Below are positions 8,976 to 17,898 of a stretch of 64,000 bases of DNA, in pieces (the stretch's first letter is position 1; each line of letters starts with the position of its first letter). This DNA is from Deltaproteobacteria bacterium RIFCSPHIGHO2_01_FULL_43_49. GTDB lineage: Bacteria > UBA10199 > SPLOWO2-01-44-7. Below the pieces are notes generated by a model. It had not been told where the DNA came from. It saw only the letters and a program-made list of their open reading frames with translations, and searched no databases. The position numbers and the translations under genes were made by a program. The stretch is taken from NCBI GenBank assembly GCA_001798075.1, contig MGRG01000008.1, positions 62,001 through 126,000 of the forward strand, in the 5' to 3' direction.

Positions 8976-9647
8976 ATGGAACAATATAGCAACGTTTATT
9001 GGAATAAATTCTATGAGGAGGGGTATGTTCCGGAGGAACCATCCTCTTTTGCGAGGTTTTGTCTTTCCAGAATTCAGACAGCGCAAGCCTCTTTTAAGGA
9101 GAATTACCTTTTAGAATTGGGTTGTGGCAACGGGCGTGATGCCTGGTTTTTTATCCGAAACAAGGTTTCGGTCTGGGCCTGTGATATTTGTCCGGTTGCC
9201 ATCGAGAGAGTGCAAAGAAAAGCGCGGGCTGAGCAATATCCGACAGAACGCTTTTTTGAGGCCGATTTTACGGAATTTGAAAAGGGAGGATTAAATTCCC
9301 ATTGTTTTGCTATCTATTCCCGTTTTACCCTGCATGCCATTGATGAGGAAGGGGCTCGCCGGCTTTTAAAATGGGCATCACAAATTCTACCCCACGGTGG
9401 TTTGCTTTGTATCGAGGTTCGTTCGGTGAAGGATCCCTTATTTCATAGTGGCCGCGGGATACCCGTCGGCAAAGATGCTTTTATTTACGAAGAGGGGCAT
9501 TACCGGCGTTTTGTTCGAAAGGAAGAATTAAACCAGGAATTGGTCTCTCTGGGATTTGATTTAGAAGCGATGGTAGAAAGTGATAACCTCGCTGTTTTGG
9601 GAAGTGATAACCCTGTTGTCATTCGAGTTCTTGCAAGGAAAATATAG
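8976..9647 (+). CDS. Class I SAM-dependent methyltransferase
   Basis: A 223-residue Rossmann methyltransferase. Motif I is LLELGCGNGRDAWFF (about 45-59) and the ribose-binding acid lies in VWACDICP (about 66-73). The post-I region contains FFEADFTEF, and HGGLLCIEVRS forms the later beta hairpin. It is tightly placed between two putative transferases, so a role in methylating a glycan intermediate or terminal residue is likely. The methylated atom cannot be inferred. Confidence 0.8.
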   Translation: MEQYSNVYWNKFYEEGYVPEEPSSFARFCLSRIQTAQASFKENYLLELGCGNGRDAWFFIRNKVSVWACDICPVAIERVQRKARAEQYPTERFFEADFTEFEKGGLNSHCFAIYSRFTLHAIDEEGARRLLKWASQILPHGGLLCIEVRSVKDPLFHSGRGIPVGKDAFIYEEGHYRRFVRKEELNQELVSLGFDLEAMVESDNLAVLGSDNPVVIRVLARKI

Positions 9648-11144
9648 GTGGTGATTTCCTATGCCTATCAGCAATTGGCGGAGACTTGTTTTCGTTTGCG
9701 ACAACAAGAGGGATTTCCCTTATGCGCCATCGATTGGCTTCACTTTAGCAATGCAAGATCTGACACCCAAAAGGCCATACTTTCTGGGTTATCTGCCCCC
9801 CGGTTTTTAGAATCATTGTTAAGAGGTCCGTGGCTTTTATTGCGTTCTTTCCATCTGTGTTTTTTAGTGGTCTGGACAAATCTTGTTTTACGCCATCGGA
9901 TAGCTACTTTTGAACAATCTTCCTTTGATCTGGTCGCAAAAACGTGGACTCCCTCAGCCAAAATTGACGTGAACGATTTTTATTATGGGGATTTTCAAAA
10001 AAGAATCGGGGCCGAGCAACGAACGATGCTACTTTTATGTGGAAATGTTTCCAGAAAAAACTGGAGAAATTTTCTGCGACAATTTGATGATGAAAAATCT
10101 GTAAACCAAATTCCAGATATTTGCTTTTTTACCTTGTCTGATATTCTTAGAATGTTTTTTTTACAATGTTTTGCTGCTTTTCGGATGCACCGTTTAAGTC
10201 GTCGGGAAAGAGACCCTTTAAGAAAGAATATCGTGCTTTGGGCAAGGACGCATCTTTTAAGATTTCAAACGATGATGAATGGCCTCAATTTTTTTCTGGC
10301 TGCTAGAGTTGTAAGGCAATTCCAACCGAAGGCTTATGTGGCTCTTTACGAAGGCCATGCCTGGGAAGAATGCTCCTGGCGGGGAGTTAAAAGTACTGGA
10401 CTCTCCTGCAAGACAGTCGGTTACCAACATACGGTCATCATGAGCCGAGCGTTGGATCTTCTGAAGCCAGAATCCAATGGATCTATCCAACCTGATATTA
10501 TTTTATGTAGTGGCCGCCGGAGTTTAGAAATGATGCAGAAGGGAATCAGAAAAAACATTAGCCAGTATCTGGTTTTTGGTTCTTTTCGGACCTTCAAAAA
10601 TGGTGCTTCCTTGCGGCCCCATCAGGGTCAACCTGTTATTCTAGTCACCCCCGAAGGGATTTTAGAGGAGGCAGCGCTCCTTTTCAATGTGGCGATAGAG
10701 ACCGCCCAAAAATTGAAAGGGTGTCATTTTATTTTCCGTTGTCATCCGGTGCTTCCCATGACGAAGGTTTTACCTGTTTTAAATAGTGACCCCGGTCTTC
10801 TACCAAATATAGAAATGTCGAGCAATAATTTTGATGCTGATTTGGATCGTTCCTCAATTCTCTTTTATCGAGGGTCATCTACTGTTTTATATGCAATTCT
10901 AAAGGGTTTAAGACCCATTTATTATCATACTGGAGGAGAGATCATTGATCCTCTTCATGAATTATCGGAATGGAAAATAAACGTTGCTTCTTCGGCGGAA
11001 CTGCAAAAAGTTTTAGCCAATTGGAATAGGAACTTTGATCAGGAATCGGAAGTACTATGGAAAAAGGCTAAGGAGTATGTACAGGATTATGTTCTGCCGG
11101 TGGAAGACAGTTCGTTGAAAAATTTTTTGGGGGTTCTAAATTAA
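9648..11144 (+). CDS. Uncharacterised large protein, possible GT-B glycosyltransferase
   Basis: A 498-residue protein that begins with GTG immediately after the upstream stop; a second GTG at 9651 is an equal candidate. The C-terminal half looks like a GT-B donor domain: ILVTPEGILEEAALLF (about 326-341), FIFRCHPVLPM (about 361-371) and LFYRGSSTVLYAILKGLRP (about 404-422). A YQHTVIMSR string near 258 resembles the aromatic-His turn of nucleotide-sugar binding sites in surface-carbohydrate proteins. It has no signal peptide. Together with the two preceding transferase-like proteins it forms a set I cannot match to a named pathway. Confidence 0.55.
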   Translation: MVISYAYQQLAETCFRLRQQEGFPLCAIDWLHFSNARSDTQKAILSGLSAPRFLESLLRGPWLLLRSFHLCFLVVWTNLVLRHRIATFEQSSFDLVAKTWTPSAKIDVNDFYYGDFQKRIGAEQRTMLLLCGNVSRKNWRNFLRQFDDEKSVNQIPDICFFTLSDILRMFFLQCFAAFRMHRLSRRERDPLRKNIVLWARTHLLRFQTMMNGLNFFLAARVVRQFQPKAYVALYEGHAWEECSWRGVKSTGLSCKTVGYQHTVIMSRALDLLKPESNGSIQPDIILCSGRRSLEMMQKGIRKNISQYLVFGSFRTFKNGASLRPHQGQPVILVTPEGILEEAALLFNVAIETAQKLKGCHFIFRCHPVLPMTKVLPVLNSDPGLLPNIEMSSNNFDADLDRSSILFYRGSSTVLYAILKGLRPIYYHTGGEIIDPLHELSEWKINVASSAELQKVLANWNRNFDQESEVLWKKAKEYVQDYVLPVEDSSLKNFLGVLN

Positions 11145-11145
11145 A

Positions 11146-12144
11146 ATGCGCTGTCTCATTTTAGGATATGGTTACATGGGCAGGACACGACATCAGCTTT
11201 TAAAAGGGCATTCCGCTGTTAAAGCTATCGGTATTTTTGATCCCTATATTGACCCGAAAAAAGAGAACATCCAGCAGGAATATTTGAACAGTCCTGACAT
11301 TCCTTGGGATGCCTTTGACGCGGTTTTTGTTTGTACTCCCAATCATGTCACCGCTCAATACGTAATCGAGGGCTTAAAACATTGTGGCAATGTTTTTTGT
11401 GAAAAACCACCCGGAAGGAATTGGGAGGAACTCTGTGGCATTGATGAGGCAGCGAGCGCCAGGCCAGATCACACCTTGGTATTTGGTTTTAATCATCGTT
11501 TGCACCCTTCGGTGCAGACCGCCAAGGCCTTTATCGGTAAGGGGGGATTGGGAGAGGTTTTATATATGAAAGGGAGTTATGGGAAATCGGGGGGATCCAA
11601 GTATCGCGAGAGCTGGCGCAATCATCGTGCCACTTCGGGGGGAGGGATCTTGCTAGATCAAGGAATTCACATGCTCGACATTTTTCAGTTTTTTCTAGGC
11701 CCGTTACAGGTTGTTGATGCTGTCTTGGCCGATCTTTTTTGGAAATGTGATGTGGAAGATAATGCCTATGTTTTGTTAAAATCAGAAAAAGGGCAACCGG
11801 CATTCCTCCACTCTTCTGCAACATTATGGAAACATACATTTCATTTTGAGATTGGATGTCAGGATGGTTATTTGACTGCTTCTGGATTGTTGACGAAATC
11901 AGGAAGTTATGGGCGTGAAAAACTAGTTATTGGCAGAAGACAGTTTGAAGAAGAAGCATTTGCCTTGGGTAATCCCCGGGAAGAAATTATTTATTTTGAT
12001 CGTGACGAATCATGGCAAAAAGAAATAGATGAGTTTTTGCAGGCAGTTCAAGAAAAGCGTCAAGCAACTTATGGAACCCTTACAGAGGCTAAACAAGTTA
12101 TGGCCTTGATTCGGGATGTCTATCAGAGGACGCAAAGGGGTTAA
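11146..12144 (+). CDS. Gfo/Idh/MocA-family sugar dehydrogenase
   Basis: A 332-residue NAD(P)-dependent oxidoreductase. The N-terminal Rossmann motif is ILGYGYMGRTRHQLL (4-18), and the family signature FCEKPPGRNW carries the catalytic Lys of the EKP motif (near 87). A later GGGILLDQGIHMLDI stretch supplies the Asp/His pair typical of the family. Such enzymes oxidise or reduce sugar C-3 or similar positions of nucleotide sugars. It starts 1 bp after the preceding stop and leads the unusual 11-25 kb module. Substrate unknown. Confidence 0.85.
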   Translation: MRCLILGYGYMGRTRHQLLKGHSAVKAIGIFDPYIDPKKENIQQEYLNSPDIPWDAFDAVFVCTPNHVTAQYVIEGLKHCGNVFCEKPPGRNWEELCGIDEAASARPDHTLVFGFNHRLHPSVQTAKAFIGKGGLGEVLYMKGSYGKSGGSKYRESWRNHRATSGGGILLDQGIHMLDIFQFFLGPLQVVDAVLADLFWKCDVEDNAYVLLKSEKGQPAFLHSSATLWKHTFHFEIGCQDGYLTASGLLTKSGSYGREKLVIGRRQFEEEAFALGNPREEIIYFDRDESWQKEIDEFLQAVQEKRQATYGTLTEAKQVMALIRDVYQRTQRG

Positions 12145-12145
12145 T

Positions 12146-13108
12146 ATGCAATCGGTACAAACCAGCCACTTATTTTCACTCGCGGGGGTGAAACCGTTAG
12201 AAGGGTTGTTGAGATATCGAGACCATTGTCTGGTGGCAACAGAAAAAGCCTTAGCTCATTGCAACCAAAGACGGCGTGTCTCTCCTTGCAGTGGTGAAGA
12301 GCTCAAGCAGTGGAAAAAAGTGGGCAAATTCGAATACTTCCGTTGCGAGGCGAGTGGAAGCCTTTTTCTGGCGGATCTTCCGGAACCGGATATCTGGGCA
12401 GATTTGTTAAGGGAAGTCAGCCGCTATCGTGATTCTTCGAAAACCTTTCATCAGGAAATCCGACCCTCGCGGGCCGAAAATGTTTTGAAGCCAAAGTTGA
12501 CATGGATTAAAAATGTTTTGCGCCTCCATAACATTCAAAATGCCTCGATCCTAGAGGTGGTTACCCCACCGAGTGATCTGACCCCCTTTCTTAAAAAATG
12601 CAATTATTTTGGTGAGGTACTAACGGTAGATGAGTCGGATCTCCTGAAACAGGAAACAATAAGGAATCATGCTTTCCATACAGCCCTTCTTCTGGAATCG
12701 CTAGACCGAATTTATGATCCTAAAAATTTATTGCAAGTTACAAGTCAACATCTTAAAAAGGGCGGGCTTATTTTTGTGACTGCGTTGGTTTCTTCCGGTT
12801 TTGATATGATGCTATTACAAGAGAAGAATATTTATCTTTTTCCTCCGGATCGAACCAATTGTTTTAGTCGAAAAGGTTTGGAGCAACTTCTGGAAAAATC
12901 AGGTTTTGAATTGTTGGAGGTAAGTACCCCTGGTATTTTGGATGTTGAAATTGTCAAAGCCCATCTCAAACAAGGAGCTTCCATCTCTCTCTCCACTTTT
13001 GAGCGTGCGTTATTGGATGCACCAGAGGAGGTCTGTAACGATTTCCAAGCTTTTTTGCAGAAATCGGAATTGAGTTCTTTCGCGCGCATCGTAGGGAGGA
13101 AAAAATGA
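12146..13108 (+). CDS. Methyltransferase-like protein with degenerate SAM and zinc-knuckle motifs
   Basis: A 320-residue protein. ATG 12146 follows AAAGGGG; a start at 12116 inside the previous gene is rejected. The layout resembles sugar C-methyltransferase-type proteins, where a CxxC...CxxC knuckle precedes a SAM domain. Here only Cys48 and Cys67 remain, and the expected motif I glycines are replaced by SILEVVTPPSDL (134-145). The later part keeps the expected LESLDRIYDPKNLL and HLKKGGLIFVT strings and a terminal domain with CFSRKGLEQLLEKSGFE. It is probably a descended methyltransferase that lost SAM binding, and may be a structural or regulatory subunit. Its stop overlaps the aldolase start (ATGA). 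Confidence 0.6.
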   Translation: MQSVQTSHLFSLAGVKPLEGLLRYRDHCLVATEKALAHCNQRRRVSPCSGEELKQWKKVGKFEYFRCEASGSLFLADLPEPDIWADLLREVSRYRDSSKTFHQEIRPSRAENVLKPKLTWIKNVLRLHNIQNASILEVVTPPSDLTPFLKKCNYFGEVLTVDESDLLKQETIRNHAFHTALLLESLDRIYDPKNLLQVTSQHLKKGGLIFVTALVSSGFDMMLLQEKNIYLFPPDRTNCFSRKGLEQLLEKSGFELLEVSTPGILDVEIVKAHLKQGASISLSTFERALLDAPEEVCNDFQAFLQKSELSSFARIVGRKK

Positions 13109-13878
13109 AAAGGGCATTACTTTCTCGAAAGGTTTTGTTTGGCGCTTGGACCTCCCTTGCCCATCCGCAGATTATGGAGATGTTTGCTTCAATCATGAAA
13201 CCTGATTTTTTAGGAATCGATATCGAGCATTCAACGATTAGTCAGGGGGAATCACAAAGGATTATAGCGGTTGGCCAAGCAAGTAGTATCCCTGTTTTGC
13301 CGCGGGTCGCTTCCCACAACGGAGAACAGATACGAAGGCTGCTCGATTCCGGTGCGAATGGCATTATTGTTCCGATGGTCAATACCGCTGCGGAAGTTGA
13401 GCAAATCATTCAATGGTGCAAGTATCCACCAGTAGGAAAAAGGGGATTTGGTGTGGCACGGGCGCAAGGATACGGAGCTTGCTTTGAGGAATATACTTCG
13501 ACGTGGAATGAAAAATCGGTTTTGATCATTCAAATTGAATCAATTCAGGGAGTGGAAAATATTGACCATCTTTTAGATAACGAGCATGTGGACGGCGTGA
13601 TGGTCGGCCCTTATGATATTTCAGGTTCTCTTGGCATTCCTGGCAAACTTTCAGACCCAAAAGTATTGAAGGCGAGTGAAAAAGTTATTGAAGCCTGCGC
13701 AAAACATGGCAAAGCCTGCGGTACCCAAATTACCGAGTTGCCTGATGAAACAAAAATGAGAAAGGCCATCGACAATGGTTATACTTTTATTGTGCTGGCC
13801 TCTGATATTTTTCTGATGTGGAGATGGTCGGGACAGATGAAGGGCCTCATCAACAAAATAAGAATGACAACAAGATGA
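13105..13878 (+). CDS. HpcH/HpaI-family 2-keto-3-deoxy acid aldolase
   Basis: A 257-residue class II pyruvate aldolase. Conserved family residues are present: Glu41/His42 in GIDIEHSTIS, Arg67 in VLPRVASH, the metal ligand Glu145 in IIQIESIQG and the second ligand Asp171 in VGPYDISGSLGIPG. Known members cleave or form 2-keto-3-deoxy acids from pyruvate and an aldehyde with a divalent metal. In a glycan locus the synthetic direction, making a 3-deoxy-2-ulosonic acid, is plausible, and a KdsB-like CMP transferase lies 3 kb downstream. A catabolic role is possible but has no support from neighbours. It overlaps the next SDR by 4 bp. Confidence 0.85.
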   Translation: MKRALLSRKVLFGAWTSLAHPQIMEMFASIMKPDFLGIDIEHSTISQGESQRIIAVGQASSIPVLPRVASHNGEQIRRLLDSGANGIIVPMVNTAAEVEQIIQWCKYPPVGKRGFGVARAQGYGACFEEYTSTWNEKSVLIIQIESIQGVENIDHLLDNEHVDGVMVGPYDISGSLGIPGKLSDPKVLKASEKVIEACAKHGKACGTQITELPDETKMRKAIDNGYTFIVLASDIFLMWRWSGQMKGLINKIRMTTR

Positions 13879-14627
13879 ATATCGAGGAACGGTTTCATTT
13901 AAGAGGGAAAGTGGCAGTAGTGGTCGGAGGGGCTGGTTATCTTTGTTCAACCCTTTCGGGGGCCTTTTTGGAATCAGGAATGAAAGTAGTCATATTAGAT
14001 ATGGCTAAAGAACCGCCGGCTGATTTATCTGGAAAGGCACTTTATCTTAATGCGAATGCTATTTCCAAACAAGGTTTAATCGAAGCGCGCGAGACAATTC
14101 TTAAAACCTTTGGGAAAGTGGATGTATTGCTCAACGGAGCGACGGTGAATGCACCGACACCCTTCTTGGAAATTACCGAAGAGGAAATGGATCGTATTTT
14201 GGCAGCTAATGTCAAAGCAGTTTTCTTTGCCTGTCAGGTTTTTGGCGAAGCGATGGTTAAACAAAAATCGGGGAGTATCATCAATTTTGCTTCGGCCTCG
14301 TCCGGCCCGCCGCTTTCTAAAGCGTTTACTTATTCTGTTGCCAAAGCCGGTGTTGCAAACATTACACAAAATCTTGCGCGTGAATGGGCACCTTATAATG
14401 TGAGGGTCAATGCCCTGCGGCCCGGTTTTTTCCCGACGGAGTGGAGTAAAAAACATTTTATTGATGAAAAACGGAAAGTCGATATTTTGCGCCACACTCC
14501 CATGGGGCGTTTTGGAGAGCCAGAGGAGCTGATTGGTGCTACTTTATGGCTGGCCTCCGATGCGGCATCGTTTGTGACTGGTTCTATTATTGCCGTCGAT
14601 GGTGGTTTTACGGCGATGACGATTTAA
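13875..14627 (+). CDS. Short-chain dehydrogenase/reductase
   Basis: A 250-residue classical SDR. ATG 13875 overlaps the aldolase stop; the longer start at 13818 is rejected. The cofactor loop is VVVGGAGYLCSTLS, a variant of the usual TGxxxGIG. The active site is intact: Ser in INFASASSG and YSVAK in AFTYSVAKAG. It ends with ITGS-type FVTGSIIAVDGG, as in gluconate-5-dehydrogenase-like and 3-oxoacyl reductase-like SDRs. It probably reduces or oxidises the product of the neighbouring aldolase branch. About 38 bp follow before the next gene, the longest gap in this operon. Confidence 0.85.
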   Translation: MNIEERFHLRGKVAVVVGGAGYLCSTLSGAFLESGMKVVILDMAKEPPADLSGKALYLNANAISKQGLIEARETILKTFGKVDVLLNGATVNAPTPFLEITEEEMDRILAANVKAVFFACQVFGEAMVKQKSGSIINFASASSGPPLSKAFTYSVAKAGVANITQNLAREWAPYNVRVNALRPGFFPTEWSKKHFIDEKRKVDILRHTPMGRFGEPEELIGATLWLASDAASFVTGSIIAVDGGFTAMTI

Positions 14628-14650
14628 AAAATGGGAATTAGAAACTAAAA

Positions 14651-14657
14651 AAGGAGA
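14651..14657 (+). promoter_or_regulatory. Strong ribosome-binding site of the TylF-like gene
   Basis: An AAGGAG-type Shine-Dalgarno lies 8-9 bases before ATG 14666, in an AT-rich 38-bp gap. It contrasts with the overlapping starts of the surrounding genes, suggesting that the TylF-like gene is translated independently and may have been inserted into an older operon. Confidence 0.6.
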
Positions 14658-14665
14658 ACGAAACA

Positions 14666-15424
14666 ATGAAAAATTTTATTAAAAACCAGTTAAAAACTGT
14701 ATTTAAGAAGGTGCTTCCATCCTATGTTACCTTTGACCAAAATAGAAACGATCGTTCTGGGGCTTTACATAAAGCATGGGGCCATATAATTTCAAATAAT
14801 ATTAGAGGTGCTTATTATGAATTTGGAGTTTATAAAGGGGACAGTCTTTATGAATCTTTAAGGATATACAACGAGTATCTTAACTGGATTCGAAATCAGA
14901 AAAAATCTCAAGAATTATGGAGAAGAAAAGTTGATTGGTTTGTTGGTCATCAGTTTTATGCTTTTGATACTTTTGAAGGAATGCCTGCAAATGAGGAAGA
15001 ACATCATGCTTTTAAAAGGGGGTATTTCTTGGCTGGCATCGAAGAAGTACAAGCAAGGTTAGCTCCATTACCTGGTAGTGAAAAAATAGGGTATTTTCAA
15101 GGTACATTTAAGCAAGTTGCAAAACAGTTTGTATGTGTGGGGGGGTGCGCAGTAGCTAAAAATTTAGATAAAGTGGCTATTGCCAATGTTGATTGTGATC
15201 TATACAGCTCCACTGTAGATGCTCTGCGAATTTTAGAGGGAAAACTGCAACAAGGGAGTGTATTACTTTTTGACGATTGGTATCAGTTTAATGCGGACAA
15301 TAATCAAGGGCAAAGGAGGGGAGTAAAAGAGTTTTTAAATAAAAATAAGCAGATTATTTTGGAAGAATACATAACCTATAGCCATTGTGGTAAAGCTTTT
15401 ATTGTTCAAATGGAGGATAAGTAA
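14666..15424 (+). CDS. TylF/MycF-like sugar O-methyltransferase
   Basis: A 252-residue member of the macrocin O-methyltransferase family. Key motifs are YYEFGVYKGDSL (about 51-62, SAM binding), YAFDTFEGMP (about 97-106), NVDCDLYSST (about 175-184, metal-binding Asp) and LLFDDWYQF (about 205-213). Characterised relatives methylate sugar hydroxyls in a Mg-dependent way. Codon use is visibly more AT-rich than neighbours and it has its own strong ribosome-binding site, hinting at separate acquisition. A G7 run at 15139-15145 lies inside the gene. Confidence 0.82.
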   Translation: MKNFIKNQLKTVFKKVLPSYVTFDQNRNDRSGALHKAWGHIISNNIRGAYYEFGVYKGDSLYESLRIYNEYLNWIRNQKKSQELWRRKVDWFVGHQFYAFDTFEGMPANEEEHHAFKRGYFLAGIEEVQARLAPLPGSEKIGYFQGTFKQVAKQFVCVGGCAVAKNLDKVAIANVDCDLYSSTVDALRILEGKLQQGSVLLFDDWYQFNADNNQGQRRGVKEFLNKNKQIILEEYITYSHCGKAFIVQMEDK

Positions 15425-15433
15425 TTCCAAAAT

Positions 15434-16177
15434 ATGGGCAAAATCATTGCTATTACAGGAGGAAATCGGGGGATAGGAAAAGCCATTGCTGAATTTTTTG
15501 CTCAAAACGGTTGTTGTGTAGCTGTCTCTTCTCGTTCGCCCAAAAATAACCAATTAGTAAGGGGAATTATTCATTTCCAAATGGATGTTCGAAAGCGTGA
15601 GGAACAAGATCAATTTGTTGCTTTTGTCTTAAAAAGTTTTGGCACTTTGGATGTTTTTATCAATTGTGCAGGGAATTCTCGGTGGCGACCCATAGAAAAA
15701 ATAGAAGAAGATTTTGCAGAAGAGATCATTGAAACTAATTTAATGGGGACGCTGTGGGGTTGTGCCGCGGCTTCACAGGTGATGAAAAATGGAGGTACCA
15801 TTATTAATATTTCTAGCCTTGCTGGAAAACGAGGTTCTGTAAATAACAGTGCTTATTGTGCGGCGAAATTTGGTGTGAACGGCATCACGCAGGCTTTGGC
15901 CAAGGAATTGGGGCCGAGAGGTATCCGTGTCAATGCCGTTTGCCCTGTTTATGTCCAAACTCCTTATATTTTAAAGTCTTTGGAAGAGAAAGCCTCTCCG
16001 GCTCAAGGACAATCCGTTCCCGAATATCTGAAAACATTCGCTCAAACACAAACAGCCTTAGGACGACTCCCTACAGAAAAAGAAGTCGCCAAGGTCGTCT
16101 ATTTCCTTTCGAGTTCAGAGGCTTCGGCAATTACCGGCCAATGTATCAATGTTGATTGCGGAGTCTTTCCTCAATAA
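15434..16177 (+). CDS. Short-chain dehydrogenase/reductase
   Basis: A 247-residue classical SDR with a standard TGGNRGIGKA cofactor motif (8-17), NCAGNSRW, the catalytic Ser in IINISSLAG and YCAAK in SAYCAAKFG. It ends with AITGQCINVDCG. It lies 9 bp after the O-methyltransferase and 9 bp before the KdsB-like gene. Presumably it sets a hydroxyl or keto centre in the same sugar. Substrate unknown. Confidence 0.87.
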   Translation: MGKIIAITGGNRGIGKAIAEFFAQNGCCVAVSSRSPKNNQLVRGIIHFQMDVRKREEQDQFVAFVLKSFGTLDVFINCAGNSRWRPIEKIEEDFAEEIIETNLMGTLWGCAAASQVMKNGGTIINISSLAGKRGSVNNSAYCAAKFGVNGITQALAKELGPRGIRVNAVCPVYVQTPYILKSLEEKASPAQGQSVPEYLKTFAQTQTALGRLPTEKEVAKVVYFLSSSEASAITGQCINVDCGVFPQ

Positions 16178-16186
16178 TTTGATTTT

Positions 16187-16954
16187 ATGAAAACACGCAT
16201 TGCCGCCATCATCCCTGCCCGCATGGCCTCAACCCGTTTTCCAAATAAACCACTTTTGGAAATTGAGGGGTTGCCGATGATTGAGCATGTTCGACGTCGT
16301 GCACTTCTTTGTAAGGGATTTGCAGAAGTCGTCGTGGCAACTTGTGATGAAGCCATTGCCTTTGCGGTGAAGCGCTTTGACGGCAAAGTTGTCATGACCT
16401 CTGACAAACACTGCATTGCTACGGAGCGTATCGTTGAGGCCGCCCAACATCTAGACTGCACACATGTCGTCAACGTGCAAGGAGATGAAATTTTGCTCGT
16501 GCCATCTGATTTAGAAAAAATGTTGGGGGATATTATGTCTAATCCGAAAGGGCCTGTTTGGAATGCGATTGCCCCTCTGACGACGAAAGAATCATTACGA
16601 GACTCTTCGATGGTTAAATGCGTTGTTTCCCAAACAGATCATCTTCTTTTTTGTTCGCGCAATTTTTCTACTTTGCCTTTTAAGGGTGACACCTTACACC
16701 CTGTTTTTCTGGTTGTTGGTATTTTGGCCTATCATCGCTCTTTTTTGGAACGGATTCCTCAAATATCCCCAACGCCTCTTGAAATGTTGGAGTCGATCGA
16801 ACAGTCTCGGTTTTTGGAAAATGACATCCCAATCCGAGCAGTTCGATTCGAAAAAGCTTATCCGGGGATTAATACCCCCCAAGAGGCTGAGGCTGTCAAA
16901 AGAATATTAAAGGAGGATCCTATCCAAAGAGCTATTTTGAAAGAGATTTTATGA
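16187..16954 (+). CDS. KdsB-like CMP-ulosonate cytidylyltransferase
   Basis: A 255-residue nucleotidyltransferase of the CMP-Kdo synthetase family. The CTP-binding start is IIPARMASTRFPNKPLLEI (8-26). The Kdo-type signature HCIATERIVEA (75-85) and the catalytic Asp100 in NVQGDEILL are present. True KdsB activates Kdo for lipopolysaccharide. Here, in an operon with an HpaI-type aldolase and a D-2-hydroxyacid dehydrogenase, a CMP-activated Kdo-like or shorter ulosonic acid is the more likely product. A housekeeping kdsB role is possible. It overlaps the next gene by 4 bp. Confidence 0.82.
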   Translation: MKTRIAAIIPARMASTRFPNKPLLEIEGLPMIEHVRRRALLCKGFAEVVVATCDEAIAFAVKRFDGKVVMTSDKHCIATERIVEAAQHLDCTHVVNVQGDEILLVPSDLEKMLGDIMSNPKGPVWNAIAPLTTKESLRDSSMVKCVVSQTDHLLFCSRNFSTLPFKGDTLHPVFLVVGILAYHRSFLERIPQISPTPLEMLESIEQSRFLENDIPIRAVRFEKAYPGINTPQEAEAVKRILKEDPIQRAILKEIL

Positions 16955-17898
16955 AAAGCAGAAAAATTTACGTTGCTTTATCACAATTTTGTGAAAATGA
17001 CGAGCGACCTCGTAAGGTTTTACAAGAGGCTGGATTCATTGTGGAGGAGAATAAAACAGGCCGCCGAATCAAAAGAGAAGAGATGCTGGATGCACTTAAA
17101 GAGGCGGACGCTGTTTTAGCAGCTGTCGAACCTTATGATGCAGAGTTGTTGGCACAATTACCAAAGCTTCAATGTATTAGCCGTTGCGGTGTTGGAACGG
17201 ACGCCATTGATTTAGAAGTGGCGAAAAAATATGAGAAAACGGTGCTAGTGACCGCCGATGAGATTATAGAACCGGTGGCACAAATGACGTTAGCGATGAT
17301 TCTGGCGTTGGCTAGGAATTTTTCCCTGCATGCTCATGATTTTAAGGAGGCTCTTTGGAAAAAACATACCGGTTGGCTTTTGTCTGAATGGACGATTGGG
17401 CTTATTGGTTTTGGGAAGATCGGCCGCAAAGTTGAAGAATACTTGAGACCCTTTGGTGTCTGTGTGTTAGTTTGCGATCCTTATTTGAATAAGGAAAAGA
17501 TTCCGAAGGGAGTGACTCTTTGTGATTTGCCTACTCTTTTGGGAAAATCGGATTTAGTTTCCCTTCACCTTGCTCGGGATTCAAAAGAAGGTTATTTAAT
17601 TACCGCCAGAGAATTTGCCCAGATGAAGAAAGGGAGTTTTTTCGTCAATACAGCGCGAGGGTATATGGTTGAAGAAATGGCGCTCCAGGCCGCACTGAAA
17701 TCGGGCCATCTTGCCGGTGCGGCCCTCGATGTTTTTGAGCAGGAACCGTATCCGGGTCCGCTAACGAAATATTCCAACGTAATCCTAACACCGCACATTG
17801 CTACTTTGACAAGAGCGTCTCGTACCGCTATGGAACTCGGCTGTGCCCAAAATGTTGTATTTTTTTTTAAACAAATAGGAGAAAAGGATGGTCTCTGA
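16951..17898 (+). CDS. D-2-hydroxyacid dehydrogenase (phosphoglycerate dehydrogenase-like)
   Basis: A 315-residue NAD-dependent dehydrogenase. The Rossmann motif is IGLIGFGKIGRKVEEYL (about 149-165). Active-site residues are Arg in FVNTARGYMVEE, Glu in DVFEQEPYPG and His in ILTPHIATLT, matching the family's Arg-Glu-His set. It interconverts a 2-keto acid and a D-2-hydroxy acid. No regulatory ACT domain is present, unlike many serine-pathway enzymes. Placed between a CMP-ulosonate synthetase-like gene and an HldE-like fusion, it could supply an acid for glycan synthesis. It overlaps the next gene by 11 bp. Confidence 0.85.
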   Translation: MKSRKIYVALSQFCENDERPRKVLQEAGFIVEENKTGRRIKREEMLDALKEADAVLAAVEPYDAELLAQLPKLQCISRCGVGTDAIDLEVAKKYEKTVLVTADEIIEPVAQMTLAMILALARNFSLHAHDFKEALWKKHTGWLLSEWTIGLIGFGKIGRKVEEYLRPFGVCVLVCDPYLNKEKIPKGVTLCDLPTLLGKSDLVSLHLARDSKEGYLITAREFAQMKKGSFFVNTARGYMVEEMALQAALKSGHLAGAALDVFEQEPYPGPLTKYSNVILTPHIATLTRASRTAMELGCAQNVVFFFKQIGEKDGL

